Source: Muraenolepis orangiensis (lineage: Eukaryota > Chordata > Actinopteri > Gadiformes > Muraenolepididae). From it: DNA of 64,000 nucleotides. Below the pieces are notes generated by a model. It had not been told where the DNA came from. It saw only the letters and a program-made list of their open reading frames with translations, and made no database searches. Where the stretch lies: positions 1,086,508 through 1,150,507 of the forward strand of contig CM051023.1 in assembly GCA_027704905.1 (NCBI GenBank), read 5' to 3'. Positions within the stretch are counted from its first letter, which is position 1, and each line of letters begins with the position of its first letter. The position numbers were made by a program, and so were the translations under genes. This document shows positions 11,214-23,900 of this stretch, piece by piece.

Positions 11214-11990
11214 TGCCATGGCAACGCGCATCCCTCGCCATGGAACACGATGATGTCATAACTCAAACTGACATGCTCAGAACGCCACCAAACTTCACAC
11301 CATGGTTAACACTGAGGCCCTGAACAGCTCTACATCAAATACAATGTTACTTAATGTGGCGTTTCCATGGCAACGCGCATCCCTCGCCATAAAACACAAT
11401 GTTGTCTTAACTCAATGGAAAATCGTCCAAACGCCACCAGACTTCAGATGACAGTCAACGGTCCGGCCCTCAACACCTCAATATGACAATAGTGAGTTTT
11501 CCTCAAAAGCTGTTGCCTTGGCAACGCATCCCTCGCCATGGAACACGATGATGTCATAACTCAAACTGACACGCTCGGAACGCCACCAAACTTCACACGA
11601 TGGTTAACACCGACGCACCGAACAGCTCTACATCAAATCCGATGTTACTTAATGTGGCGTTTCCATGGCAACGCGCATCCCTCGCCATAAAACACAATGT
11701 TGTCTTAACTCAATGGAAAATCGTCGAAACGCCACCAGACTTCAGATGACAGTCAATGGTCCGGCCCTCAACACTTCAATATGACAATAGTGAGTTTTCC
11801 TCAAAAGCTGTTGCCTTGGCAACGCATCCCTCGCCATGGAACACGATGATGTCATAACTCAAACTGACATGCTCAGAACGCCACCAAACTTCACACCATG
11901 GTTAACGCTGAGGCCCTGAACAGCTCTACATCAAATACAATGTTACTTAATGTGGCGTTTCCATGGCAACGCGCATCCCTCGCCATAAAA
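11214..11990. repeat. satellite, ~299-bp subrepeats (left border of the array)
   Basis: Three copies of a ~299-bp unit, with landmark 'ccctcgccatggaacacgat' at about 11231, 11530 and 11829. Each ends in a 'ttgccttggcaac' or 'tttccatggcaac' block. The same subrepeat forms about 40% of the 760-bp unit that follows. Confidence 0.9.
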
Positions 11991-14900
11991 CACGGTGTTA
12001 ACTCCTCAAAAACTTAAACTTTCACGTAAACGGACGAAACTCGCTACGCATATCTAGGGTGCGGAGACAAACAAAAAATGCTCTTGGAGGGATATCAAAT
12101 TACGTACAGGAAGTCGGCCATTTTGAATTCGGCGTCGGAAAAAAGCGTCGGAAACCACGCCGTTTTTTTCGGTTTTCGTCCTCCAAACTTTAACCAACTC
12201 CTCCTCGGGCTTTCTCCCCAAGACCCTAAATTTCTCGGGTCGCGTCTCGATTCGCCGCCGAATTTAGCCTTCGCTCCGTGCTAGGCCATCCCTCGCCACG
12301 GAACAAGATGAAGTCATAACTCAAACTGACACGCTCGGAACGCCACCAAACTTCACACGATGGTTAACACTGACGCCCCGAACGGCTCTACATCAAATCC
12401 GATGTTACTTAATGTGGCGTTTCCATGGCAACGCGCATCCCTCGCCATAAAACACAATGTTGTCTTAACTCAATGGAAAATCGTCCAAACGCCACCAGAC
12501 TTCAGATGACAGTCAATGGTCCGGCCCTCAACACCTCAATATGACAATAGGGAGTTTTCCTCAAAAGCTGTTGCCTTGGCAACGCATCCCTCGCCATGGA
12601 ACACGATGATGTCATAACTCAAACTGACATGCTCAGAACGCCACCAAACTTCACACCATGGTTAACGCTGAGGCCCTGAACAGCTCTACATCAAATACAA
12701 TGTTACTTAATGTGGCGTTTCCATGGCAACGCGCATCCCTCGCCATAAAACACGGTGTTAACTCCTCAAAAACTTAAACTTTCACGTAAACGGACGAAAC
12801 TCGCTACGCATATCTAGGGTGCGGAGACAAACAAAAAATGCTCTTGGAGGGATATCAAATTACGTACAGGAAGTCGGCCATTTTGAATTCGGCGTCGGAA
12901 AAAAGCGTCGGAAACCACGCCGTTTTTTTCGGTTTTCGTCCTCCAAACTTTAACCAACTCCTCCTCGGGCTTTCTCCCCAAGACCCTAAATTTCTCGGGT
13001 CGCGTCTCGATTCGCCGCCGAATTTAGCCTTCGCTCCGTGCTAGGCCATCCCTCGCCACGGAACAAGATGAAGTCATAACTCAAACTGACACGCTCGGAA
13101 CGCCACCAAACTTCACACGATGGTTAACACTGACGCCCCGAACGGCTCTACATCAAATCCGATGTTACTTAATGTGGCGTTTCCATGGCAACGCGCATCC
13201 CTCGCCATAAAACACAATGTTGTCTTAACTCAATGGAAAATCGTCCAAACGCCACCAGACTTCAGATGACAGTCAATGGTCCGGCCCTCAACACCTCAAT
13301 ATGACAATAGGGAGTTTTCCTCAAAAGCTGTTGCCTTGGCAACGCATCCCTCGCCATGGAACACGATGATGTCATAACTCAAACTGACATGCTCAGAACG
13401 CCACCAAACTTCACACCATGGTTAACGCTGAGGCCCTGAACAGCTCTACATCAAATACAATGTTACTTAATGTGGCGTTTCCATGGCAACGCGCATCCCT
13501 CGCCATAAAACACGGTGTTAACTCCTCAAAAACTTAAACTTTCACGTAAACGGACGAAACTCGCTACGCATATCTAGGGTGCGGAGACAAACAAAAAATG
13601 CTCTTGGAGGGATATCAAATTACGTACAGGAAGTCGGCCATTTTGAATTCGGCGTCGGAAAAAAGCGTCGGAAACCACGCCGTTTTTTTCGGTTTTCGTC
13701 CTCCAAACTTTAACCAACTCCTCCTCGGGCTTTCTCCCCAAGACCCTAAATTTCTCGGGTCGCGTCTCGATTCGCCGCCGAATTTAGCCTTCGCTCCGTG
13801 CTAGGCCATCCCTCGCCACGGAACAAGATGAAGTCATAACTCAAACTGACACGCTCGGAACGCCACCAAACTTCACACGATGGTTAACACTGACGCCCCG
13901 AACGGCTCTACATCAAATCCGATGTTACTTAATGTGGCGTTTCCATGGCAACGCGCATCCCTCGCCATAAAACACAATGTTGTCTTAACTCAATGGAAAA
14001 TCGTCCAAACGCCACCAGACTTCAGATGACAGTCAATGGTCCGGCCCTCAACACCTCAATATGACAATAGGGAGTTTTCCTCAAAAGCTGTTGCCTTGGC
14101 AACGCATCCCTCGCCATGGAACACGATGATGTCATAACTCAAACTGACATGCTCAGAACGCCACCAAACTTCACACCATGGTTAACGCTGAGGCCCTGAA
14201 CAGCTCTACATCAAATACAATGTTACTTAATGTGGCGTTTCCATGGCAACGCGCATCCCTCGCCATAAAACACGGTGTTAACTCCTCAAAAACTTAAACT
14301 TTCACGTAAACGGACGAAACTCGCTACGCATATCTAGGGTGCGGAGACAAACAAAAAATGCTCTTGGAGGGATATCAAATTACGTACAGGAAGTCGGCCA
14401 TTTTGAATTCGGCGTCGGAAAAAAGCGTCGGAAACCACGCCGTTTTTTTCGGTTTTCGTCCTCCAAACTTTAACCAACTCCTCCTCGGGCTTTCTCCCCA
14501 AGACCCTAAATTTCTCGGGTCGCGTCTCGATTCGCCGCCGAATTTAGCCTTCGCTCCGTGCTAGGCCATCCCTCGCCACGGAACAAGATGAAGTCATAAC
14601 TCAAACTGACACGCTCGGAACGCCACCAAACTTCACACGATGGTTAACACTGACGCCCCGAACGGCTCTACATCAAATCCGATGTTACTTAATGTGGCGT
14701 TTCCATGGCAACGCGCATCCCTCGCCATAAAACACAATGTTGTCTTAACTCAATGGAAAATCGTCCAAACGCCACCAGACTTCAGATGACAGTCAATGGT
14801 CCGGCCCTCAACACCTCAATATGACAATAGGGAGTTTTCCTCAAAAGCTGTTGCCTTGGCAACGCATCCCTCGCCATGGAACACGATGATGTCATAACTC

Positions 14901-17127
14901 AAACTGACATGCTCAGAACGCCACCAAACTTCACACCATGGTTAACGCTGAGGCCCTGAACAGCTCTACATCAAATACAATGTTACTTAATGTGGCGTTT
15001 CCATGGCAACGCGCATCCCTCGCCATAAAACACGGTGTTAACTCCTCAAAAACTTAAACTTTCACGTAAACGGACGAAACTCGCTACGCATATCTAGGGT
15101 GCGGAGACAAACAAAAAATGCTCTTGGAGGGATATCAAATTACGTACAGGAAGTCGGCCATTTTGAATTCGGCGTCGGAAAAAAGCGTCGGAAACCACGC
15201 CGTTTTTTTCGGTTTTCGTCCTCCAAACTTTAACCAACTCCTCCTCGGGCTTTCTCCCCAAGACCCTAAATTTCTCGGGTCGCGTCTCGATTCGCCGCCG
15301 AATTTAGCCTTCGCTCCGTGCTAGGCCATCCCTCGCCACGGAACAAGATGAAGTCATAACTCAAACTGACACGCTCGGAACGCCACCAAACTTCACACGA
15401 TGGTTAACACTGACGCCCCGAACGGCTCTACATCAAATCCGATGTTACTTAATGTGGCGTTTCCATGGCAACGCGCATCCCTCGCCATAAAACACAATGT
15501 TGTCTTAACTCAATGGAAAATCGTCCAAACGCCACCAGACTTCAGATGACAGTCAATGGTCCGGCCCTCAACACCTCAATATGACAATAGGGAGTTTTCC
15601 TCAAAAGCTGTTGCCTTGGCAACGCATCCCTCGCCATGGAACACGATGATGTCATAACTCAAACTGACATGCTCAGAACGCCACCAAACTTCACACCATG
15701 GTTAACGCTGAGGCCCTGAACAGCTCTACATCAAATACAATGTTACTTAATGTGGCGTTTCCATGGCAACGCGCATCCCTCGCCATAAAACACGGTGTTA
15801 ACTCCTCAAAAACTTAAACTTTCACGTAAACGGACGAAACTCGCTACGCATATCTAGGGTGCGGAGACAAACAAAAAATGCTCTTGGAGGGATATCAAAT
15901 TACGTACAGGAAGTCGGCCATTTTGAATTCGGCGTCGGAAAAAAGCGTCGGAAACCACGCCGTTTTTTTCGGTTTTCGTCCTCCAAACTTTAACCAACTC
16001 CTCCTCGGGCTTTCTCCCCAAGACCCTAAATTTCTCGGGTCGCGTCTCGATTCGCCGCCGAATTTAGCCTTCGCTCCGTGCTAGGCCATCCCTCGCCACG
16101 GAACAAGATGAAGTCATAACTCAAACTGACACGCTCGGAACGCCACCAAACTTCACACGATGGTTAACACTGACGCCCCGAACGGCTCTACATCAAATCC
16201 GATGTTACTTAATGTGGCGTTTCCATGGCAACGCGCATCCCTCGCCATAAAACACAATGTTGTCTTAACTCAATGGAAAATCGTCCAAACGCCACCAGAC
16301 TTCAGATGACAGTCAATGGTCCGGCCCTCAACACCTCAATATGACAATAGGGAGTTTTCCTCAAAAGCTGTTGCCTTGGCAACGCATCCCTCGCCATGGA
16401 ACACGATGATGTCATAACTCAAACTGACATGCTCAGAACGCCACCAAACTTCACACCATGGTTAACGCTGAGGCCCTGAACAGCTCTACATCAAATACAA
16501 TGTTACTTAATGTGGCGTTTCCATGGCAACGCGCATCCCTCGCCATAAAACACGGTGTTAACTCCTCAAAAACTTAAACTTTCACGTAAACGGACGAAAC
16601 TCGCTACGCATATCTAGGGTGTGGAGACAAACAAAAAACGCTCTTGGAGGGATATCAAATTACGTACAGGAAGTCGGCCATTTTGAATTCGGCGTCGGAA
16701 AAAAGCGTCGGAAACCACGCCGTTTTTTTCGGTTTTCGTCCTCCAAACTTTAACCAACTCCTCCTCGGGCTTTCTCCCCAAGACTCTAAATTTCTCGGGT
16801 CGCGTCTCGATTCGCCGCCGAATTTAGCCTTCGCTCCGTGCTAGGCCATCCCTCGCCACGGAACAATATGAAGTCATAACTCAAACTGACACGCTCGGAA
16901 CGCCACCAAACTTCACACGATGGTTAACACTGACGCACCGAACGGCTCTACATCAAATCCGATGTTACTTAATGTGGCGTTTCCATGGCAACGCGCATCC
17001 CTCGCCATAAAACACAATGTTGTCTTAACTCAATGGAAAATCGTCCAAACGCCACCAGACTTCAGATGACAGTCAATGGTCCGGCCCTCAACACTTCAAT
17101 ATGACAATAGTGAGTTTTCCTCAAAAG
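11991..17127. repeat. 760-bp satellite array, about 6.7 near-identical units
   Basis: Period exactly 760 bp: the same landmark falls at 12078, 12838, 13598, 14358, 15118 and 15878, and a diverged last copy is near 16638. Each unit has two ~300-bp subrepeats plus a ~460-bp part containing 'caggaagtcggccattttga'. The middle copies appear identical by eye. Only the last differs (for example 'gtggagac' for 'gcggagac' and a lost ATG). A 68-codon frame recurs once per unit but has no recognisable domain and drifts in the related 1.26-kb units, so I do not call it a gene. Confidence 0.95.
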
Positions 17128-17590
17128 CTGTTTCCATGGCAACGCATCCCTCGCCATAAAACACGGTGTCGCTGTAACTCCAATGGACACGGTCCCATCG
17201 TCCCCCAATCTTCACTTTTATATCACCGGTCCATGCCTCAACAGCTCTACGTGAAATCTGAGATCTCACCGTATGCCGTTTCCATGGCAACGCATCCCTC
17301 GCCATAAAACACGGTGTCGCTGTAACTCCAATGGACACGGTCCCATCGTCCCCCAATCTTCACTTTTATATCACCGGTCCATGCCTCAACAGCTCTACGT
17401 GAAATCTGAGATCTCACCGTATGCCGTTTCCATGGCAACGCATCCCTCGCCATAAAACACGGTGTCGCTGTAACTCCAATGGACACGGTCCCATCGTCCC
17501 CCAATCTTCACTTTTATATCACCGGTCCATGCCTCAACAGCTCTACGTGAAATCTGTGATCTCACCATATGCCGTTTCCATGGCAACACG
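17128..17590. repeat. 148-bp tandem repeat, about three copies
   Basis: Successive copies of a unit holding 'tccatggcaacgcatccctc' and 'cggtcccatcgtcccccaat' start at about 17128, 17276 and 17424. They are derived from the same family as the flanking satellite (shared 'ccatggcaacgcatccctcgcc'). Confidence 0.95.
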
Positions 17591-20500
17591 CATCCCTCAC
17601 CATAAAAAACAATGTTGTCTTAACTCAATGGAAAATTGTCCAAACGGCACCTGACTTCAGTCAATGGTCAATGGTCAATGGTCCGGCCCTCAACACCTCA
17701 ATATGACAATAGGGAGTTTTCCTCAAAAGCGGCTGCCAGAACTCAGACCCGCTCAACGCTGCTTGCAGCTTTAATTATTATTATTATTATTATTTTAGTA
17801 TTTCGCGCGCACTTTGACCCCCCGCAACATATGTGAAAACTCACCAAATTTTGCACGCACGCCAGAAGTGTCGCAACTTAGAAATTTTTCTAGCTTTCGC
17901 AACTTTGCGCCAAAAATTGCGTAGGCCACGCCGAACGCCGTTTTTAACGTTCGGGCAGCAACACTTTAACTTTCACGGAAACAAACGAAACTCGCGACGC
18001 ATTTGTAGGGTGCGGAGACTAACAAAAAACGCTCTTGGAGCGATTTCACATTACGTACAGGATGTCGGGAATTTTGATTTCGGCGTCGGAAAAAACCCGA
18101 TTTATCGCGTTTTTCACCCTCCGCACTTTAACGAACTCCTCCTAGGGACTTTATCCGACAGCCTCCAAATTTGTCGGGTAGCGTCTCGAGACACGGGAGA
18201 GCTTAAGTTATCCACAGAATTTTTTTTTTCCGCACGGCGTAGCCGTGAGTTGGTTCCGAATTTCGCGTTCGCTCTAATGCCAGGCCATCCCTCGCCATGG
18301 AACACGATGATGTCAGAACTACAACTGACATGCTCAGAAGGTTTTTAACGTTAACTCCTCAAAAACGTTAACTTTCACGTAAACGGACGAAACTCGCTAC
18401 GCATATGTAAGGTGCGGAGACAAACAAAAAACGCTTTCGGACGGATGTAAAATTACGTACAGGAAGTCGGCCATTTTGAATTCGGCGTCGGAAAAAAGCG
18501 CCAAAAAACACGCCGTTTTTTTCGGTTTTCGTCCTCCAAACTTTAACCAACTCCTCCTCGGGCTTTCTCCCCAAGACCCTAAATTTCTCGGGTCGCGTCT
18601 CGATTCGCCGCCGAATTTAGCCTTCGCTCCGTGCTAGACCATCCCTCGCCATGGAACACGATGATGTCATAACTCAAACTGACACGCTCGGAACGCCACC
18701 AAACTTCACACGATGGTTAACACCGACGCCCCGAACAGCTCTACATCAAATCCGATGTTACTTAATGTGGCGTTACCGTGGCAACGGCCACTTCCGTTTT
18801 TAACGTTAACTCCGCAACACTTTAACTTTCACGTAAACGGACGAAACTCGCTACGCATATGTAAGGTGCGGAGACAAACAAAAAACGCTTTCGGACGGAT
18901 GTAAAATTACGTACAGGAAGTCGGCCATTTTGAATTCGGCGTCGGAAAAAAGCGCCAAAAAACACGCCGTTTTTTTCGGTTTTCGTCCTCCAAACTTTAA
19001 CCAACTCTTCCTGGGGCTTCCTCCCGAAGACTCCGAATTTCTCCGGTCGCGTCTCGATCCGCCGCCGAATTTAGCCTTCGCTCCATGCTACGCCATCCCT
19101 CGCCACGGAACACGATGATGTCATAACTCAAACTGACACGCTCGGAACGCCACCAAACTTCACACGACGGTTAACACCGACGCCCCGAACAGCTCTACAT
19201 CAAATCCGATGTTAGTTAATGTGGCGTTACCGTGGCAACGCCCGCTTCCGGTTTTAACGTTAACTCCTCAAAAACTTTAACTTTCACGTAAACGGACGAA
19301 ACTCGCTACGCATATCTAGGGTGCGGAGACAAAAAAAAAACGCTATCGGACGAGTATAAAATTACCGACAGGAAGTCGGCCATTTTGAATTTTGCGTCGG
19401 AAAAACGCCATTTAATATGAAAATCGGGACTTTTCCTGAAAAGCGGCCGCCAGAACTCAGACCCGTTCAACGCTGCTCGCAGCTTTAATTATTTATTATT
19501 ATTATTATTTTAGAAACTCGCGGGCACTTTGACCCCCCGCAACATATGTGAAAACTCACCAAATTTTGCACGCGCCCCAGAAGTGTCGCAACTTAGATTT
19601 TTTCCGAGCTTTCGCAACTTTGCGCCAAAAATTGCGTAGACCACGGCCAACGCCGTTTTTAACGTTCGGGCAGCAACACTTTAACTTTCACGGAAACAAA
19701 CGAAACTCGCGACGCATTTGTAGGGTGCGGAGACTAACAAAAAACGCTCTTGGAGCGATTTCACATTACGTACAGGAAGTCGGGCATTTTGAATTCGGCG
19801 TCGGAAAAAACGCGATTTATCGCGTTTTTCACCCTCCGCACTTTAACGAACTCCTCCTAGGGACTTTATCCGACAGCCTCCAAATTTGTCGGGTAGCGTC
19901 TCGAGACATGGGAGAGCTTAAGTTATCCACAGAATTTTTTTTTTTCGCACGGCGTAGCCGTGAGTTGGTTCCGAATTTCGCGTTCGCTGTAATGCCAGGT
20001 CATCCCTCGCCATGGAACACAATGATGTCAGAACTCAAACTGACATGCTCAGAACGTTTTTAACGTTAACTCCTCAAAAATGTTAACTTTCACGTAAACG
20101 GACGAAACTCGCTATGCATATCTAGGGTGCGGAGACAAACAAAAAACTTTATCGGAGGGATATAAAATTACGTACAGGAAGTCGGCCATTTTGAATTCGG
20201 CGTCGGAAAAAAGCGCCAAAAAACACGCCGTTTTTTTCGGTTTTCGTCCTCCAAACTTTAACCAACTCTTCCTGGGGCTTCCTCCCGAAGACTCCGAATT
20301 TCTCCGGTCGCGTCTCGATTCGCCGCCGAATTTAGCCTTCGCTCCATGCTACGCCATCCCTCGCCACGGAACACGATGATGTCATAACTCAAACTGACAC
20401 GCTCGGAACGCCACCAAACTTCACACGACGGTTAACACCGACGCCCCGAACAGCTCTACATCAAATCCGATGTTAGTTAATGTGGCGTTACCATGGCAAC

Positions 20501-20752
20501 GCCCGCTTCCGATTTTAACGTTAACTCCTCAAAAACATTCACTTTCACGTAAACGGACGAAACTCGCTACGCATATCTAGGGTGCGGAGACAAACAAAAA
20601 ACGCTATCGGACGAGTATAAAATTACCGACAGGAAGTCGGCCATTTGGAATTCGGAATGGGAAAAACGCCATTTAATATGAACATCGGGACTTTTCCTCA
20701 AAAAGCGGCCGCCAGAACTCAGACCCGTTCAACGCTGCTCGCAGCTTTAATT

Positions 20753-20953
20753 AGGGTCTGAGACAAAGACCGAGGTCGTCGAAGACCCTATTGAAATCGG
20801 TCGCCCGGCGATCGCTCGCGAAGCGAGCGACAACCCTACAAAGCCCATGCAAAACAGCCCGAAATCATGACAGTGTGTAGCCCACACGAAAAGTAGACAC
20901 AGAGAAAGCACAGCGCCCATGTGAAAAGCAGGCATACTTGAAATCGGTCCGAT
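20753..20953. repeat. ~200-bp hairpin-rich module in long satellite units (first of 13)
   Basis: The module starts AGGGTCTGAGACAAAGACC and ends 'gaaatcggtccgat', between (ATT)n tracts. Copies start near 20753, 22226, 23701, 26439, 27916, 29390, 30881, 32365, 35106, 39998, 40210, 41698 and 41923. The last four form two tandem pairs. Two strong hairpins are visible: 20753-20789 (AGGGTCT closing with AGACCCT, with GAC...GTC stems and opposing GA pairs inside) and 20812-20830 (TCGCTCGC-GAA-GCGAGCGA, a perfect 8-bp stem). It has no reliable coding potential. It may be an inserted non-autonomous element, or a segment of the ancestral unit lost from the short units. Confidence 0.8.
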
Positions 20954-23900
20954 TATTTATTATTTATTATTTATTATTATTATTATTATTTTAGTATTTC
21001 GCGCGCACTTTGACCCCCCGCAACATATGTGAAAACTCACCAAATTTTGCACGCGCCCCAGAAGTGTCGCAACTTAGAAATTTTTCTAGCTTTCGCAACT
21101 TTGCACCAAAAATTGCGTAGGCCACGCCGAACGCCGTTTTTAACGTTCGGGCAGCTTAACTTTAACTTTCCCGGAAACAAACGAAATTCGCGACGCATTT
21201 GTAGGGTGCGGAGACTAACAAAAAACGCTCTTGGAGCGATTTCACATTACGTACAGGATGTCGGGAATTTTGATTTCGCCGTCGGAAAAAACCCGATTTA
21301 TCGCGTTTTTCACCCTCCGCACTTTAACGAACTCCTCCTAGGGACTTTATCCGACAGACTCCAAATTTGTCGGGTAGCGTCTCGAGACATGGGAGAGCTT
21401 AAGTTATCCACAGAATTTTTTTTTTTCGCACGGCATAGCCGTGAGTTGGTTCCGAATTTCGCGTTCGCTGTAATGCCAGGTCATCCCTCGCCATGGAACA
21501 CAATGATGTCAGAACTCAAACTGACATGCTCAGAACGTTTTTAACGTTAACTCCTCAAAAATGTTAACTTTCACGTAAACGGACGAAACTCGCTACGCAT
21601 ATCTAGGGTGCGGAGACAAACAAAAAACTTTATCGGAGGGATATAAAATTACGTACAGGAAGTCGGCCATTTTGAATTCGGCGTCGGAAAAAAGCGCCAA
21701 AAAACACGCCGTTTTTTTCGGTTTTCGTCCTCCAAACTTTAACCAACTCTTCCTGGGGCTTCCTCCCGAAGACTCCGAATTTCTCCGGTCGCGTCTCGAT
21801 TCGCCGCCGAATTTAGCCTTCGCTCCATGCTAGGCCATCCCTCGCCACGGAACACGATGATGTCATAACTCAAACTGACACGCTCGGAACGCCACCAAAC
21901 TTCACACGACGGTTAACACCGACGCCCCGAACAGCTCTACATCAAATCCGATGTTAGTTAATGTGGCGTTACCATGGCAACGCCCGCTTCCGGTTTTAAC
22001 GTTAACTCCTCAAAAACTTTCACTTTCACGTAAACAAACGAAACTCGCTACGCATATCTAGAGTGCAGAGACAAACAAAAAACGCTATCGGACGAGTATA
22101 AAATTACCGACAGGAAGTCGGCCATTTAGAATTTTGCGTCGGAAAAACGCGATTGAATATGAAAATCGTGAGTTTTCCTGAAAAGCGGCCGCCAGAACTC
22201 AGACCCGTTCAACGCTGCTCGCAGCTTTATTAGGGTCTGAGACAAAGACCGAGGTCGTCGAAGACCCTATTGAAATCGGTCGCCCGGCGATCGCTCGCGA
22301 AGCGAGCGACAACCCTGCAAAGCCCATGCAAAACAGCCCGAAATCATGACAGTGTGTAGCCCACACGAAAAGTAGACACAGAGAAAGCAGAGCGCCCATG
22401 TGAAAAGCAGGCATACTTGAAATCGGTCCGATTATTTATTATTATTTATTATTATTATTTTAAATCTTCGCGGGCACTTTGACCCCCCGCAACATATGTG
22501 AAAACTCACCAAATTTTGCACGCGCTTCAGAAGTGTCGCAACTTAGATTTTTTTATAGCTTTCGGAACTTTGCGTCAAAAATTGCGTAGGCCACGCCCAC
22601 TCCCGTTTTTTAACGTTAAGTCCGCAACACTTTAACTTTCACGTAAACAAACGAAACTCGCGACGCATATGTAGGGTGCGGAGACAAACAAAAAACGCTC
22701 TTGGAGCGATTTCAAATTACGTACAGGAAGTCGGGCATTTTGAATTCGGCGTCGGAAAAAACGCGATTTATCGCGTTTTTCATCCTCCGCACTTTAACGA
22801 ACTCCTCCTAGGGACTTTATCCGACAGCCTCCAAATTTGTCGGGTAGCGTCTCGAGACATGGGAGAGCTTAAGTTATCCACAGAATTTTTTTTTTTCGCA
22901 CGGCGTAGCCGTGAGTTGGTTCCGAATTTCGCGTTCGCTGTAATGCCAGGTCATCCCTCGCCATGGAACACAATGATGTCAGAACTCAAACTGACATGCT
23001 CAGAACGTTTTTAACGTTAACTCCTCAAAAATGTTAACTTTCACGTAAACGGACGAAACTCGCTACGCATATCTAGGGTGCGGAGACAAACAAAAAACTT
23101 TATCGGAGGGATATTAAATTACGTACAGGAAGTCGGCCATTTTGAATTCGGCGTCGGAAAAAAGCGCCAAAAAACACGCCGTTTTTTTCGGTTTTCGTCC
23201 TCCAAACTTTAACCAACTCCTCCTCGGGCTTTCTCCCCAAGACCCTAAATTTCTCGGGTCGCGTCTCGATTCGCCGCCGAATTTAGCCTTCGCTCCGTGC
23301 TAGACCATCCCTCGCCATGGAACACGATGATGTCATAACTCAAACTGACACGCTCGGAACGCCACCAAACTTCACACGACGGTTAACACCGACGCCCCGA
23401 ACAGCTCTACATCAAATCCGATGTTAGTTAATGTGGCGTTACCATGGCAACGCCCGCTTCCGGTTTTAACGTTAACTCCTCAAAAACTTTCACTTTCACG
23501 TAAACAAACGAAACTCGCTACGCATATCTAGGGTGCAGAGACAAACAAAAAACGCTCTCGGAGGAGTATAAAATTACCGACAGGAAGTCGGCCATTTAGA
23601 ATTCGGAATGGGAAAAACGCCATTTCATATGAAAATCGTGAGTTTTCCTCAAAAAGCGGCCGCCAGAACTCAGACCCGTTCAACGCTGCTCGCAGCTTTA
23701 ATTAGGGTCTGAGACAAAGACCGAGGTCGTCGAAGACCCTATTGAAATCGGTCGCCCGGCGATCGCTCGCGAAGCGAGCGACAACCCTACAAAGCCCATG
23801 CAAAACAGCCCGAAATCATGACAGTGTGTAGCCCACTCGAAAAGTAGTCACAGAGAAAGCAGAGCACCCATGTAAAAACAGGCATACTTGAAATCGGTCC

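Noticed and set aside
12078..16844. Seven identical 66-68-codon frames as a gene family
   Set aside because: They repeat with the 760-bp satellite period, show no domain, and drift or break in related units.
20753..20830. Self-cleaving ribozyme (HDV-like or hammerhead) in the satellite module
   Set aside because: The stems are strong, but I could not place the conserved hammerhead core or an HDV-type double pseudoknot.
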